NCBI RefSeq assembly: GCF_025371035.1
Contig: NZ_JANZXB010000004.1
Coordinates: forward strand, 1 to 64,000
DNA: 64,000 nucleotides
DNA from: Sphingomonas sp. LC-1
Lineage (GTDB): Bacteria; Pseudomonadota; Alphaproteobacteria; Sphingomonadales; Sphingomonadaceae
Direction: 5' to 3'
Positions 20,446 to 28,110 of the stretch are shown one piece after another. The translations under genes were made by a program, and so were the position numbers. The number at the start of each line of letters is the position of its first letter. Within the stretch, counting starts at the first letter, position 1. The notes under the pieces were generated by a model. The model did not search any database. It saw nothing but the letters and a program-made list of their open reading frames with translations, and was not told the DNA's origin.

Positions 20446-21107
20446 TGCCGCCGCCGCGATTCGGACTTGGCCCCCTTCAGAATGTCGCCAAGCGTCGTGT
20501 CGGACAGAAGCTGACGGTCGAGCATGGCGACCGCCTGCGGACGCACCTTGGCCACGGCGGCGGCGGTGCGCACGGTCGCGATCGGGGCGGGCTTACCGGC
20601 CTTGGCCGCATCGCCGCGCGCTACGATGCGTTCGGCCACGGCCTTCACGACCTGCGGCTTGGGCAGATCGACCTTCGCCAACTGCACGACGGGGGCGGGT
20701 GCGGAGGGCTTGGTCGCAGCGGGGACGGCGGCCATCGCATCCGGCTGGGCGACCGGAACGGGCTGCGAGGGGACGAGCAAGGCGGTCTGGACGGCACCCG
20801 ATTCCGGCCCGCGCGTCACGTCGAGCGAGGCGAGTTGCGCCTCGTCACCCACGAACTGCCCGGCGACCGGCGCGGTCAGCGCCAGCGTATCGCCGTTCCA
20901 CTTTTCAAGCTGGACCAGATTGGCGCGCGTGTCGAACTCAGTCTCCAGCGCACGGATGTCACGCTCGGCGGTGCGGATACGGACGTTGACGTCGTCGAGC
21001 TTCTTGCGCTCCGCCGCCACCTGCAGGGACACCAGGTAAAAGCCCAGGACGACTGCCACGCAGCTCCCGAACCACCCGATCCCCTTCAACCGATACGCCG
21101 CCGTCAT
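20442..21107 (-). CDS. ftsL: FtsL-like divisome protein with long C-terminal extension
   Basis: The position between rsmH and ftsI and the topology identify FtsL: a short cytoplasmic tail, one membrane helix at about 10-30, then a heptad-like coiled coil ([21 protein letters not shown] at about 34-54). FtsL binds FtsB and FtsQ and activates FtsW/FtsI. The protein is 221 aa, roughly twice the usual length; the extra C-terminal half is rich in Ala, Val, Pro and Lys and looks disordered. The ATG overlaps the rsmH stop in ATGA. Confidence 0.85.
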   Translation of the reverse strand: MTAAYRLKGIGWFGSCVAVVLGFYLVSLQVAAERKKLDDVNVRIRTAERDIRALETEFDTRANLVQLEKWNGDTLALTAPVAGQFVGDEAQLASLDVTRGPESGAVQTALLVPSQPVPVAQPDAMAAVPAATKPSAPAPVVQLAKVDLPKPQVVKAVAERIVARGDAAKAGKPAPIATVRTAAAVAKVRPQAVAMLDRQLLSDTTLGDILKGAKSESRRRH

Positions 21108-22084
21108 ACGCCCAACTCCTGACCCAACTCGCCCCCCGGCGCCCGCCCCTGCCCCGCCGACCAGGCGGGGAATTCCGTTCGTGTCGCAAACCGCAACGTC
21201 GCGGACCGCGCGCGCGGATTGCGGGCCAGTTCGGCCTCGCCCGCGCGGATCGCCTTGCCGACGTTCGTGAAGCTCGGCGCACGCGTGGCCGCCTGCTCCG
21301 GCAGGTGGCGCGATCCGCCCGGCATCTGCCCGGCCCGCTCGCGGAAGAAGCGCTTGACCATGCGATCTTCCAAGCTGTGAAACGTCACCACCACCAGCCG
21401 CCCGCCCGGCTTCAACGCGCGCTCCGCCGCCGCCAGCCCATCGGCCAGTTCGTCCAGTTCGCGATTCACATGGATGCGGATCGCCTGGAAGGTCCGGGTC
21501 GCCGGGTCCTTCTTGTCATGCGGGCGATAGCCCAGCGCGCGGCGCACCACGGCGGCCAGTTCGCCGGTTCGGGTCAGCGGACGCGCGGCGACGATCGCCT
21601 GCGCCACCCGACGCGAGCGCGGCTCTTCGCCATAATGATACAGCACGTCGGCGATGGCGGCCTCATCGGCGGTGTTCAGAAAGTCCGCCGCCGATTCGCC
21701 TTCCTGCGCCATGCGCATGTCGAGCGGCCCGTCCCCCTGGAACGAAAAGCCGCGCTCGGCCTGATCGAGCTGCATCGAGGATACGCCGATGTCGAGCACG
21801 ACACCGTCCACTGGCTCGGCCAATTCCTGATCCAGCCCCGAAAATTCGCGGTGGACCAGGGTCAGCATGGGCTCAGCCTTGACCAGCGCCTGGCCATTGG
21901 CGATCGCATCGGGATCGCGATCGAAGGCGATGACCTTTGCCCCGTTGGCGAGCATCGCACGCGTATAGCCGCCCGCGCCGAACGTGCCGTCGACATGCGT
22001 CTCGCCGGGCAGGATGGCGAGCGCGTCGAGGACTTCGTCGAGCAAGACGGGGATGTGCGGAGCGTCGTTGACGGCGGGGCTCAC
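21104..22084 (-). CDS. rsmH: 16S rRNA m4C1402 methyltransferase
   Basis: SAM-dependent methyltransferase (formerly MraW) acting on C1402 in the 16S rRNA decoding site, 326 aa. Motifs are [13 protein letters not shown] near the start, [15 protein letters not shown] (SAM-binding motif I), [13 protein letters not shown] and [18 protein letters not shown] near 245-260. Its GTG start overlaps the mraZ stop as GTGA (22084-22081), so translation is coupled. RsmH following MraZ is the standard head of a dcw cluster. Confidence 0.97.
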   Translation of the reverse strand: MSPAVNDAPHIPVLLDEVLDALAILPGETHVDGTFGAGGYTRAMLANGAKVIAFDRDPDAIANGQALVKAEPMLTLVHREFSGLDQELAEPVDGVVLDIGVSSMQLDQAERGFSFQGDGPLDMRMAQEGESAADFLNTADEAAIADVLYHYGEEPRSRRVAQAIVAARPLTRTGELAAVVRRALGYRPHDKKDPATRTFQAIRIHVNRELDELADGLAAAERALKPGGRLVVVTFHSLEDRMVKRFFRERAGQMPGGSRHLPEQAATRAPSFTNVGKAIRAGEAELARNPRARSATLRFATRTEFPAWSAGQGRAPGGELGQELGV

Positions 22085-22581
22085 AGCGCGATCCCCTTTT
22101 CATGGCAATGGAAGCGCGCGGCCGAGATCATCTTCGGCGGCAGGCCCGGCGTGTCGACCAGCGTCTTGGGATCCCAGATTTCGATATAGTCGAACGTACC
22201 CCAGAAAAAGGCATGGCCCGCAATCCCGGCATGGAAACGGGGAAAGCCCGGCATGATGAAACGGCCCGACCCGTCAAAGGGCACCGCCTCGCCATTCGCC
22301 AGGTCGCGCTTGATATTATAGTCGATGCGCCCGTCCGGCCCACGCGACATCTCGGTCCGCGCGTCCAGTTCCTTCTTCAGCACGGCAACATAACCCGGAT
22401 CATAAGCGATCAGACAACGCTCGGTTTCATGGACCGCGATGATGATGGTTCCGCCATCTTTTCCATCAGGGCGCGGCGCATTTTGAGCCAGCGTGGAGCG
22501 GAGCGCATTAGGGATGGCGACGCGGCCCTTGTCGTCGACAAGGCCAATGCCACTTCCCTGATACAAACCCCTTTCGGACAC
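22081..22581 (-). CDS. mraZ: Transcriptional regulator MraZ
   Basis: AbrB/SpoVT-like DNA-binding protein of the two-SpoVT fold; in enterobacteria it represses its own dcw promoter. First domain: [21 protein letters not shown]; second: [20 protein letters not shown] use the GTG at 22581 (166 aa) because GAGG lies 5 bases upstream and it starts close to the conserved domain. ATGs at 22596 and 22605 have poorer ribosome spacing but cannot be excluded. An array of four putative MraZ boxes lies about 125-160 bp upstream, suggesting autoregulation of the whole cluster. Confidence 0.93.
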   Translation of the reverse strand: MSERGLYQGSGIGLVDDKGRVAIPNALRSTLAQNAPRPDGKDGGTIIIAVHETERCLIAYDPGYVAVLKKELDARTEMSRGPDGRIDYNIKRDLANGEAVPFDGSGRFIMPGFPRFHAGIAGHAFFWGTFDYIEIWDPKTLVDTPGLPPKMISAARFHCHEKGIAL

Positions 22582-22692
22582 GCCAACCTCGCACATGGCG
22601 CGCATGCCCCACCGTTTCGGAACCCGACCCGAGCCGCATTCCGACCATTTCTGGATAACAGTGAGCCTGCCCCTCTGTTGGAAATGGGTCTA

Positions 22693-22740
22693 CCTATAGC
22701 AGAACCGGGAGGCAACGGGATTTTTGGGGATAACCGGGGA
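22693..22740 (-). promoter_or_regulatory. dcw promoter with four-box MraZ operator
   Basis: On the plus strand four pentamers CGGGA, CGGGA, GGGGA, GGGGA start at 22706, 22716, 22726 and 22736, each separated by exactly 5 bases. MraZ is known to bind tandem TGGGN repeats with 5-base spacers, usually three. On the minus strand a TATAGG hexamer lies at 22698-22693; a 17-base spacer would put the -35 at 22721-22716, inside a box. This predicts transcription starting near 22685 and repression by promoter occlusion. The -35 match is poor, so the promoter hexamers are less certain than the boxes. Confidence 0.7.
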
Positions 22741-22822
22741 AACTCCTCCCAAAACAAGGAATATGCGACGAACGGCTGGGCGATGAACGGGATGGGACGA
22801 TCGAGGAAGTAACGGCAGAGTG

Positions 22823-22843
22823 GCCTGAATCAGCCTTTCAGGC
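22823..22843. terminator. Short perfect hairpin, possible weak terminator
   Basis: GCCTGAA and TTCAGGC pair perfectly around a 7-base loop. It lies 190 bp downstream of the small membrane protein gene at 23033-23308 and upstream of the dcw promoter, where a terminator would be expected. There is no T run on the minus strand, so the call is tentative. Confidence 0.3.
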
Positions 22844-23032
22844 ACGATTTCCCCGATTTTCCCCACGCATTTCCGTGCCGATAAAAAAGACACACCGAGT
22901 GGCGGGAATTAACCGCGAAAGCGGAGTCGATCGGCGCAAATTGGGCGCGTCGGACAAGCGACTCCGACGAATAGGATTCGCGATTCCCATCGGCGCCCAC
23001 TCGGGACCGCTGGCCAACGTCGGATGCGTCGA

Positions 23033-23308
23033 TCAGCGTCCGGCGTCGGCGGAAGCCTGCGCGTTGACGGGTGCGGGGGCGACGCCGAGTTCGGCCAAGG
23101 GCTCGTTGCTCGGCGCATTGCCGTTGGTCATCGCCATATCGGCGACCATGTTGGACTGGGCCGCGCCGGCGGCGGCCACGGGCGGCTCGTCGCGATTGAG
23201 CGAACCCAGAATGGTGCTGGCGACCGCGATCAGCAGGATAACCGAAGCCAGGCCGATCATACCGACTTTCACGCGTTGCATGATATGATGATGGTCGGGT
23301 GATTTCAT
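23033..23308 (-). CDS. Small single-pass membrane protein of unknown function
   Basis: Product of 91 aa. A His-rich start (MKSPDHHHIMQRVK) is followed by one clear membrane helix (VGMIGLASVILLIAVASTIL, about 15-34) and then a flexible Ala/Pro/Asn-rich tail, probably periplasmic. The tail lacks Cys. Codon use and third-position GC fit neighbouring genes. It starts 61 bases downstream of cysK on the same strand and may be its distal partner or have its own promoter. I do not recognise a named family. Confidence 0.7.
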   Translation of the reverse strand: MKSPDHHHIMQRVKVGMIGLASVILLIAVASTILGSLNRDEPPVAAAGAAQSNMVADMAMTNGNAPSNEPLAELGVAPAPVNAQASADAGR

Positions 23309-23352
23309 GTATGCGATGTTATTACCCTGTCCCCGGCATGCTGTCGACCTTC

Positions 23353-23382
23353 GGAAAAGGGCCTTTATTTACAGCCCCTTGT
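23353..23382 (-). terminator. Possible intrinsic terminator overlapping the cysK 3' end
   Basis: On the minus strand AAGGGGC (in the last cysK codons) can pair with GGCCCTT beyond the stop, with one mismatch and an A/T-rich loop, followed by TT. The stem is short, so termination is plausible but not strong. Confidence 0.4.
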
Positions 23383-24334
23383 CCGCTCGCCACGCCGGAT
23401 TGTGCAGCGTGGAGAGGTAGCGGAACCCCGTATCGCACAAAATGGTTGCGATACGCTTACCCGGTCCCAGCGTGCGCGCCAGCGCGACTGCGCCGGCCAC
23501 GTTGATACCCGATGACAGCCCCAGGCACAGCCCCTCTTCGGTCAAAAGCCGCTGCACCCAGTGCCAGCCATCGGCGTCGGAAATGCGGAATTGGGTATCG
23601 ACCGGCGCCCCTTCCAGATTGGCGGTGATCCGCCCCTGACCGATCCCCTCGGCGACCGACGACCCCTCGGACTTCAATTCGCCATGGGCATAATAATCGT
23701 ACAGAGCCGCGCCATGCGGGTCGCTCAGTGCGATCGTCACCGATTCGTCATGCGCCTTCAGGCCCAGGCCAACACCGGCAAGGGTGCCACCCGTCCCCGC
23801 CGCGCAGGTGAAGCCGTCGATCCGGCCTTCCATCTGGTTCCAGATTTCCTCGGCGGTCCCGACGATATGCGCGCGGCGATTGGCGATATTGTCGAATTGG
23901 TTGGCCCAGATCGCATTGTCCGTCTCTTCCGCGATGCGGCGCGAGGTGTGGACGAAGTGACAGGGGCTCGAATAGGGCGCGGCGGGCACCAGCACCAGTT
24001 CGGCCCCCAGCGCGCGCAGCGTGTCCATCTTCTCGCGGCTCTGCGTCTCAGGCATCACGATGATGGTGCGATAGCCCTTGGCATTGGCGACCAGCGCCAG
24101 GCCGATACCGGTATTGCCCGCCGTCCCCTCGACAATGGTGCCGCCCGGCAGCAACTGCCCCCGTGCCTCGGCATCCTCGACGATGAACAGGGCGGCGCGA
24201 TCCTTCACGCTGGCGCCGGGATTGGCAAATTCGCACTTGCCGTAAATGTCGCAGCCGGTGGCCTCGCTCGGCCCCTTAAGGCGAACGAGGGGGGTGTTGC
24301 CGATCAGGGCCAATGTGTCGGGGGTCACGTGCAT
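23369..24334 (-). CDS. cysK: Cysteine synthase (O-acetylserine sulfhydrylase) family protein
   Basis: PLP-dependent beta-replacement enzyme, 321 aa, predicted to make cysteine from O-acetylserine and sulfide. The PLP lysine is in NPGASVKDRAAL near 45; substrate and phosphate loops are EGTAGNTGIGLAL near 75 and CAAGTGGTLAGVGLGLK near 180. The C-terminal GLSSGINVAGAVALA is typical. Although the frame is open for 46 more codons, the family sequence begins at the ATG at 24334 (MHVTPDTLALIGNTPLVRLK). The subtype (CysK versus a related beta-synthase) is not proven by sequence reading alone. Confidence 0.9.
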   Translation of the reverse strand: MHVTPDTLALIGNTPLVRLKGPSEATGCDIYGKCEFANPGASVKDRAALFIVEDAEARGQLLPGGTIVEGTAGNTGIGLALVANAKGYRTIIVMPETQSREKMDTLRALGAELVLVPAAPYSSPCHFVHTSRRIAEETDNAIWANQFDNIANRRAHIVGTAEEIWNQMEGRIDGFTCAAGTGGTLAGVGLGLKAHDESVTIALSDPHGAALYDYYAHGELKSEGSSVAEGIGQGRITANLEGAPVDTQFRISDADGWHWVQRLLTEEGLCLGLSSGINVAGAVALARTLGPGKRIATILCDTGFRYLSTLHNPAWRADKGL

Positions 24335-24492
24335 ATCCGCTAGATGGCCCCTGCCCCGCGACACGGCAAGCAAAGCCTTGCTTGGGGCCCCGCAAGCGCG
24401 AGGCATATCGAGGGCGAATGCTGGACATTCGGCACGGCGATGCATGTCGTGCTTGACGCCGGGTTGCTGCATTTGCGAAGTAGTTTCCCGCT

Positions 24493-24879
24493 ATGAAAAG
24501 CCTCCTCCCCGTCTTCATCGCCGTACCGCTGCTCGCTTTGGCGGCATGCGACTCCAAGCCCAGCCAGCCCGAGGTCGTCGATACCAATCCCGACCCGATG
24601 GCCAACATCCTCGCCAACCGCGCGCCGGTGGAACTGCCCCCCGCGATCAAGGCGGACAAGAGCTTCCGCTGCAAGGACAACAGCCTCGTCTTCGTCACCT
24701 TCTTCCAGGGCGACAAGCAGGCCAATGTCCGCCTGAAGGAAGGCGAGACGCCGGTGGTGCTGAAGGCACCCGCAGCCGGCGAACCGCTGACCGCCGAGGG
24801 CGGCTGGAAGATGACGGGTGACGAAAAGGCGATCACCCTGACCACGCCGAAAAAGGCGGCGCAGACCTGCCACATCTGA
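24493..24879 (+). CDS. Small lipoprotein with MliC-like C-terminal domain
   Basis: Product of 128 aa with a lipoprotein signal (MKSLLPVFIAVPLLALAAC), lipidated Cys at 19. The mature part has an FRC...VTFFQG...VRLKEG...EGGWKMTGDEKAITLT pattern resembling membrane-bound C-type lysozyme inhibitors (MliC/PliC), with two Cys (in FRCKD and QTCHI) that could form the family disulfide. It is monocistronic, diverging from cysK, and followed by a strong terminator. The inhibitor assignment is inferred from the pattern only. Confidence 0.75.
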   Translation: MKSLLPVFIAVPLLALAACDSKPSQPEVVDTNPDPMANILANRAPVELPPAIKADKSFRCKDNSLVFVTFFQGDKQANVRLKEGETPVVLKAPAAGEPLTAEGGWKMTGDEKAITLTTPKKAAQTCHI

Positions 24880-24922
24880 TCCTGCCGTCGGTCCGCCGAC
24901 GATAGGGACTTGATCGAAAGCC

Positions 24923-24953
24923 GGCCGGCGGAGATACCTCCGTCGGCCTTTTT
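24923..24953 (+). terminator. Intrinsic terminator after the lipoprotein gene
   Basis: GGCCGGCGGAG (24923-24933) pairs with CTCCGTCGGCC (24938-24948) through a 4-base loop with one G-T pair, followed directly by TTTTT. This is a textbook rho-independent terminator 44 bases after the stop. Confidence 0.9.
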
Positions 24954-24985
24954 CGTGGGGTGGCGTCAGGGAGGGCGGAAGAATA

Positions 24986-25699
24986 GTGGCCGCGATCGCG
25001 ATCTACAGCCTGAAAGGCGGCGTGGGTAAGACCAGCATGGCCGTCAATCTGGCGTGGTGTGCGGCCATGCTGGCGGCACGACGGACCCTGTTATGGGATC
25101 TCGATCCGCAAGCCGCCTCCACCTGGCTGCTCGGCGGGGCCGCACCCGGTGACCGGGCCCAAGCGATCTTCAGCCAGGATGTCGCGGTCGATCGCCTGAT
25201 CCGCCCCACCGCCATCCCCCGACTATCGATGATCGGAGCGGACGATTCGCTGCGTGGGCTGGACCTGCTGTTTCACCGGATCGACAAGAGGAAGCGGCTC
25301 GGCAAGCTGATCGAGCGCCTGGACGGCTTCGACCGCGTGTTGCTCGACTGCCCGCCGGGGTTGACCGAAACCACCGAACAGATGCTGCGCGCGGTCGACC
25401 TGATCGTGGTGCCTGTCGTCCCCTCAGCCCTGGCCACCCGCGCGCTGGAAGTGGTGGATGGGCATGTCCGGGGGCGGGTGCCGTTGATGCCGGTTCATGT
25501 CATGGCGGATCGTCGCCGCAGGCTGCACGCTGACGCGCTGGCGGCGCATCCCGACTGGCCCGTCATTCCGATGGCCAGCGCGGTCGAGGCGATGGGCCAG
25601 CACCGCGCGCCACTGGGCAGCTTCGCCTCGCGCAGCACTGCCGCCAAGGCCTATGCCCAGTTGTGGCAGGCGATCGAACGGCGTCTGGCGACGCTATGA
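24986..25699 (+). CDS. Orphan ParA/MinD-family ATPase
   Basis: Deviant Walker A ATPase of 237 aa. The GTG start at 24986 has GGAGGGCGG 5-13 bases upstream. The N-terminus IAIYSLKGGVGKTSMAVNLAW carries the KGGVGKTS motif; switch sequences are LLWDLDPQAAST and DRVLLDCPPGLTE. No ParB or plasmid gene is nearby, so it is not a chromosome or plasmid partition pair. Such orphan ParA proteins position other cargo (chemoreceptor clusters, cellulose machinery and so on); the cargo here is unknown. Its stop overlaps the aat start as ATGA. Confidence 0.88.
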   Translation: MAAIAIYSLKGGVGKTSMAVNLAWCAAMLAARRTLLWDLDPQAASTWLLGGAAPGDRAQAIFSQDVAVDRLIRPTAIPRLSMIGADDSLRGLDLLFHRIDKRKRLGKLIERLDGFDRVLLDCPPGLTETTEQMLRAVDLIVVPVVPSALATRALEVVDGHVRGRVPLMPVHVMADRRRRLHADALAAHPDWPVIPMASAVEAMGQHRAPLGSFASRSTAAKAYAQLWQAIERRLATL

Positions 25700-26454
25700 G
25701 CCGTCATGAGGGATCCGGCGCGACCGAGCGGCTGACCCCCCATCTGGTGCTGGGCGCCTATGCCGTCGGAGTGTTCCCGATGGCGGACACCCGCGATACC
25801 GAGCATGTCTATTGGGTGGAGCCGCGCAAGCGTGCCATTCTGCCGCTCGACGGCTTTCACCTGTCCCGCTCGCTGCGCAAGACAGTGGCGAACGACCGTT
25901 TTCGGGTGACGGCCGATACGGCGTTCGAATCGATCATCCGCCTTTGCGCCGAAAGCGTGCCCGACCGGCCCGAGACCTGGATCAACTACGCCATCGAGCG
26001 GGTGTTCATCGATCTGTTCGACATGGGCTTCGCGCACTCGATCGAATGCTGGGACGGGGACGAACTGGTCGGGGGGCTTTACGGCCTGAGCCTGGGGCGC
26101 GCCTTTTTCGGGGAGTCGATGGTCAGCCGCCGGACCGATGCCTCCAAGGTCGCGCTGGTCTGGCTGATCGCGCGGCTGCGCGCCGGGGGATACAGTCTGC
26201 TCGATTGCCAGTTCCAGACGCCGCATCTGTCGACCATGGGCGCGGTCGAGATCGGGCGCGACGATTATGTCGCGCTATTGTCCGATGCATTGGCCGGTGT
26301 CGTCGCGCCGGGGGCCTCCGCATCGGGCGTGTCGGCGCCAGGTGACTTCGCCGCGCTCGGCCGCTTGGGGGCCGCGACGGGGGCGGCCGATGAAACGGTA
26401 TCGGGCCCGGTCTCCGGCCAGGACATCGTGCAGCTCTTGGCCCAGACGTCATAG
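25696..26454 (+). CDS. aat: Leucyl/phenylalanyl-tRNA--protein transferase
   Basis: N-degron writer that adds Leu or Phe to N-terminal Lys/Arg for ClpAP/ClpS degradation, 252 aa. Conserved sequence includes GVFPMADTRD near 25, SIECWDGDELVGGLYGLSLGRAFFGESMVSR near 115-145 and LLDCQFQTPHLSTMGAVEIGR near 175. The ATG at 25696 overlaps the parA-like stop (ATGA), which decides the start. The family core ends near residue 200; the last 50 residues are a Gly/Ala/Ser-rich tail whose DNA is also coding sequence on the other strand. Confidence 0.95.
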   Translation: MSRHEGSGATERLTPHLVLGAYAVGVFPMADTRDTEHVYWVEPRKRAILPLDGFHLSRSLRKTVANDRFRVTADTAFESIIRLCAESVPDRPETWINYAIERVFIDLFDMGFAHSIECWDGDELVGGLYGLSLGRAFFGESMVSRRTDASKVALVWLIARLRAGGYSLLDCQFQTPHLSTMGAVEIGRDDYVALLSDALAGVVAPGASASGVSAPGDFAALGRLGAATGAADETVSGPVSGQDIVQLLAQTS

Positions 26455-26930
26455 ACCGGGTGCTGGACGACGTTGAGCGCCGGACGTTCCTTGTAGAGCC
26501 ATCCCGAAAAGACACGCTGCCAACGCTGATTCGCGCCACGTATGTCAAGCTGGACGAAGGCGCCGGTCAGCTGCTCGGTTTCCCAGGGCGCGGTCTTTTC
26601 GCACGCCCGCAGGCGAACGACGACGTCACCGACCCGAAGTGCCTGGCCGGGTTTCAGCGTCAGGTCGCGGGAGACGCCGTTGCGCTTGTTCAGCAGGCCG
26701 ATCACCGCGACCCGTTGCGCCATCGGCGTGCCGCCGGTCGGAAGCGCCGCCTGACCGGCATCGACCGATTCGATTCCCGACCCGCCGGGGCGGTCGGGCA
26801 GGATCTGGCTGACCGCCGATTCGTCGGCGGAGGGCGCGCCCTTATGGGTCAGCGACTGATAGCCGAACCAGCCCCCGACACCCAGTGCGGCGGCCAGCAC
26901 AGCGCCGGCCAGCCAGCGAGCCTTCTTCAC
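26265..26930 (-). CDS. DUF2155 domain protein
   Basis: Product of 221 aa with an N-terminal membrane anchor or signal (ARWLAGAVLAAALGVGGWFG, residues 5-24), then the DUF2155 core. The core runs from RVAVIGLLNKRNG through DVVVRLRACEKTAPWETEQ to VYDVWAKSCTMSWP (about 73-175). The core has two Cys. The remaining 45 residues are Pro/Ala/Asp-rich and lie antisense to the aat 3' end (190 bp shared). Its GTG start overlaps the NDUFA12 stop as GTGA. DUF2155 proteins are alphaproteobacterial envelope proteins of unknown role. Confidence 0.88.
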   Translation of the reverse strand: MKKARWLAGAVLAAALGVGGWFGYQSLTHKGAPSADESAVSQILPDRPGGSGIESVDAGQAALPTGGTPMAQRVAVIGLLNKRNGVSRDLTLKPGQALRVGDVVVRLRACEKTAPWETEQLTGAFVQLDIRGANQRWQRVFSGWLYKERPALNVVQHPVYDVWAKSCTMSWPETGPDTVSSAAPVAAPKRPSAAKSPGADTPDAEAPGATTPANASDNSAT

Positions 26931-27319
26931 CCCTCGGGCGTCCAGGCTTCATAGTCGCCGGTCGCGGCGGCGCGCTGGCCGCCCTTTTCCAGCGCCCCGG
27001 ACGGGCGATAGGCCATGGCGGTGCCGGTCATGTTGGGCATGGCGGGCTTCTGCCACGCGCGACGCGGAGGCAGCGCGCGATCGGGCACGTCCTCGACCTG
27101 ATGATGCAGCCAGCTGAACCATTCCGCGGGGACGCGGCTGGCATCGTTGGGGCCGTTATAGATCACCCAACGGCGCGGACGACCGGCGGTATCGCTGCCG
27201 CCCTCATAATAGACATTGCCGTGCGCATCCTCGCCCACCTGCGCCTTGCCGCGCAGACCGAACCAGGTGCCGATGGTGGCGCCGTTCCACCAGGTGAAGG
27301 GATTGAGGTTGATGCCCAT
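26927..27319 (-). CDS. NDUFA12-family NADH:ubiquinone oxidoreductase subunit
   Basis: Small accessory subunit of respiratory complex I shared by alphaproteobacteria and mitochondria (B17.2/NDUFA12), 130 aa. Diagnostic sequence is WWNGATIGTWFGLRGKAQVG, followed by DAHGNVYYEGG, RRWVIYNG and SRVPAEWFSWLHH. The frame opens 36 codons further upstream, but the ATG at 27319 begins the family sequence. It is translationally coupled to DUF2155 downstream, away from the main nuo operon, which is not in the window. Confidence 0.93.
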   Translation of the reverse strand: MGINLNPFTWWNGATIGTWFGLRGKAQVGEDAHGNVYYEGGSDTAGRPRRWVIYNGPNDASRVPAEWFSWLHHQVEDVPDRALPPRRAWQKPAMPNMTGTAMAYRPSGALEKGGQRAAATGDYEAWTPEG

Positions 27320-27613
27320 GACGCGCCGTGTAGCCCGGCTATCGCCGCCCTTCAACCGCGTTCGCACGCCGAGCATCGGATGGACATGGGACGGGGCGGT
27401 CAGAAATGGCCGGGAATCGCAGCGCACGTCCTCCCCGCCGGGGCAGGGCCATCACAGCCATGGTGAAGTGGTGTGCCGCAAGAGCTTATTATCCCGAAGC
27501 CGCTCCGCCGGGGTTTGCTCCCTCCCCTGGCCTCCACCGCCACCCCGGCGTCGGCCGGGATAGTATCGTGAATCTCGCAATGGTTTTGAGGAGAGGGAAT
27601 GAAGCGCACCGCG

Positions 27614-28105
27614 TCAGCGCGGCCAGGAAACCGAATCGCCTTCCGAAATCCCCAGTTCCGCCGCGCGACCACCGACCAGTTCGAGCACCGCCGCCACCGG
27701 CTCCCCCGAAGGGATTTTTCCTTCGCTGAACGGCGGGGTATTCTCCGCGATCCGCGCGATCGTCCCGTCGGCGCGGATGAATAGGATGTCGAGCGACGTC
27801 GGCGTGTTCTTCATCCAGAATTCCGCCACGCGCGGCCCCCCGCCCTCGGGTGGATAGGGCGCGAACAACATACCGCCATCGGGCTTCAGGTCGGTGCGAT
27901 ACATCAGCCCCTGCGCCTGCTCGGCCGTGGTCCGCGCCGGTTCGACCAGAAAGACGTGCTTGCCCTGCCCGGTGGTCACGGTGACGGGAATGGTCGCCAC
28001 CTTCTGCCCGGCCTGTGTCGAGGAGGCATCGTCCTTGGAGCAGCCAGCCAGCCCGGTCCCCGCCAGCATCAGGGCGAGCGCCGCCGCATGCCCCGTCCAC
28101 GTCAT
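27614..28105 (-). CDS. DUF192 lipoprotein
   Basis: Product of 163 aa. The lipoprotein signal MTWTGHAAALALMLAGTGLA ends at a lipidated Cys (GCSKDD, Cys 22). The DUF192 core follows: VFLVEPARTTAEQAQGLMYR, GMLFAPYP and EFWMKNTPTSLDILFI, where WMKNT is the family signature. The long open frame to 28597 is rejected because it runs antiparallel in frame-shadow through the cold-shock gene. It starts 5 bases after the cold-shock stop, so the two form an operon. The molecular function of the family is not established. Confidence 0.9.
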   Translation of the reverse strand: MTWTGHAAALALMLAGTGLAGCSKDDASSTQAGQKVATIPVTVTTGQGKHVFLVEPARTTAEQAQGLMYRTDLKPDGGMLFAPYPPEGGGPRVAEFWMKNTPTSLDILFIRADGTIARIAENTPPFSEGKIPSGEPVAAVLELVGGRAAELGISEGDSVSWPR

Positions 28106-28110
28106 CCGCT

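Larger units (their letters stand above)
22582..23032. other. Intergenic region upstream of mraZ
   Basis: About 450 bp separate mraZ from the next gene on the same strand. The mraZ-proximal part holds the MraZ box array and candidate promoter. Further away is a perfect 7-bp hairpin (listed separately). The short ORFs in this stretch have no ribosome sites or recognisable products, so none is called. Confidence 0.5.

Noticed and set aside
27530-27565. CCACCCCGGCGTCGGCCGGGA near the DUF192 3' end as a second copy of the 31349 palindrome
   Set aside because: The arms are not inverted over the same length and the match is limited to CCACCCCG; not enough to call a family.
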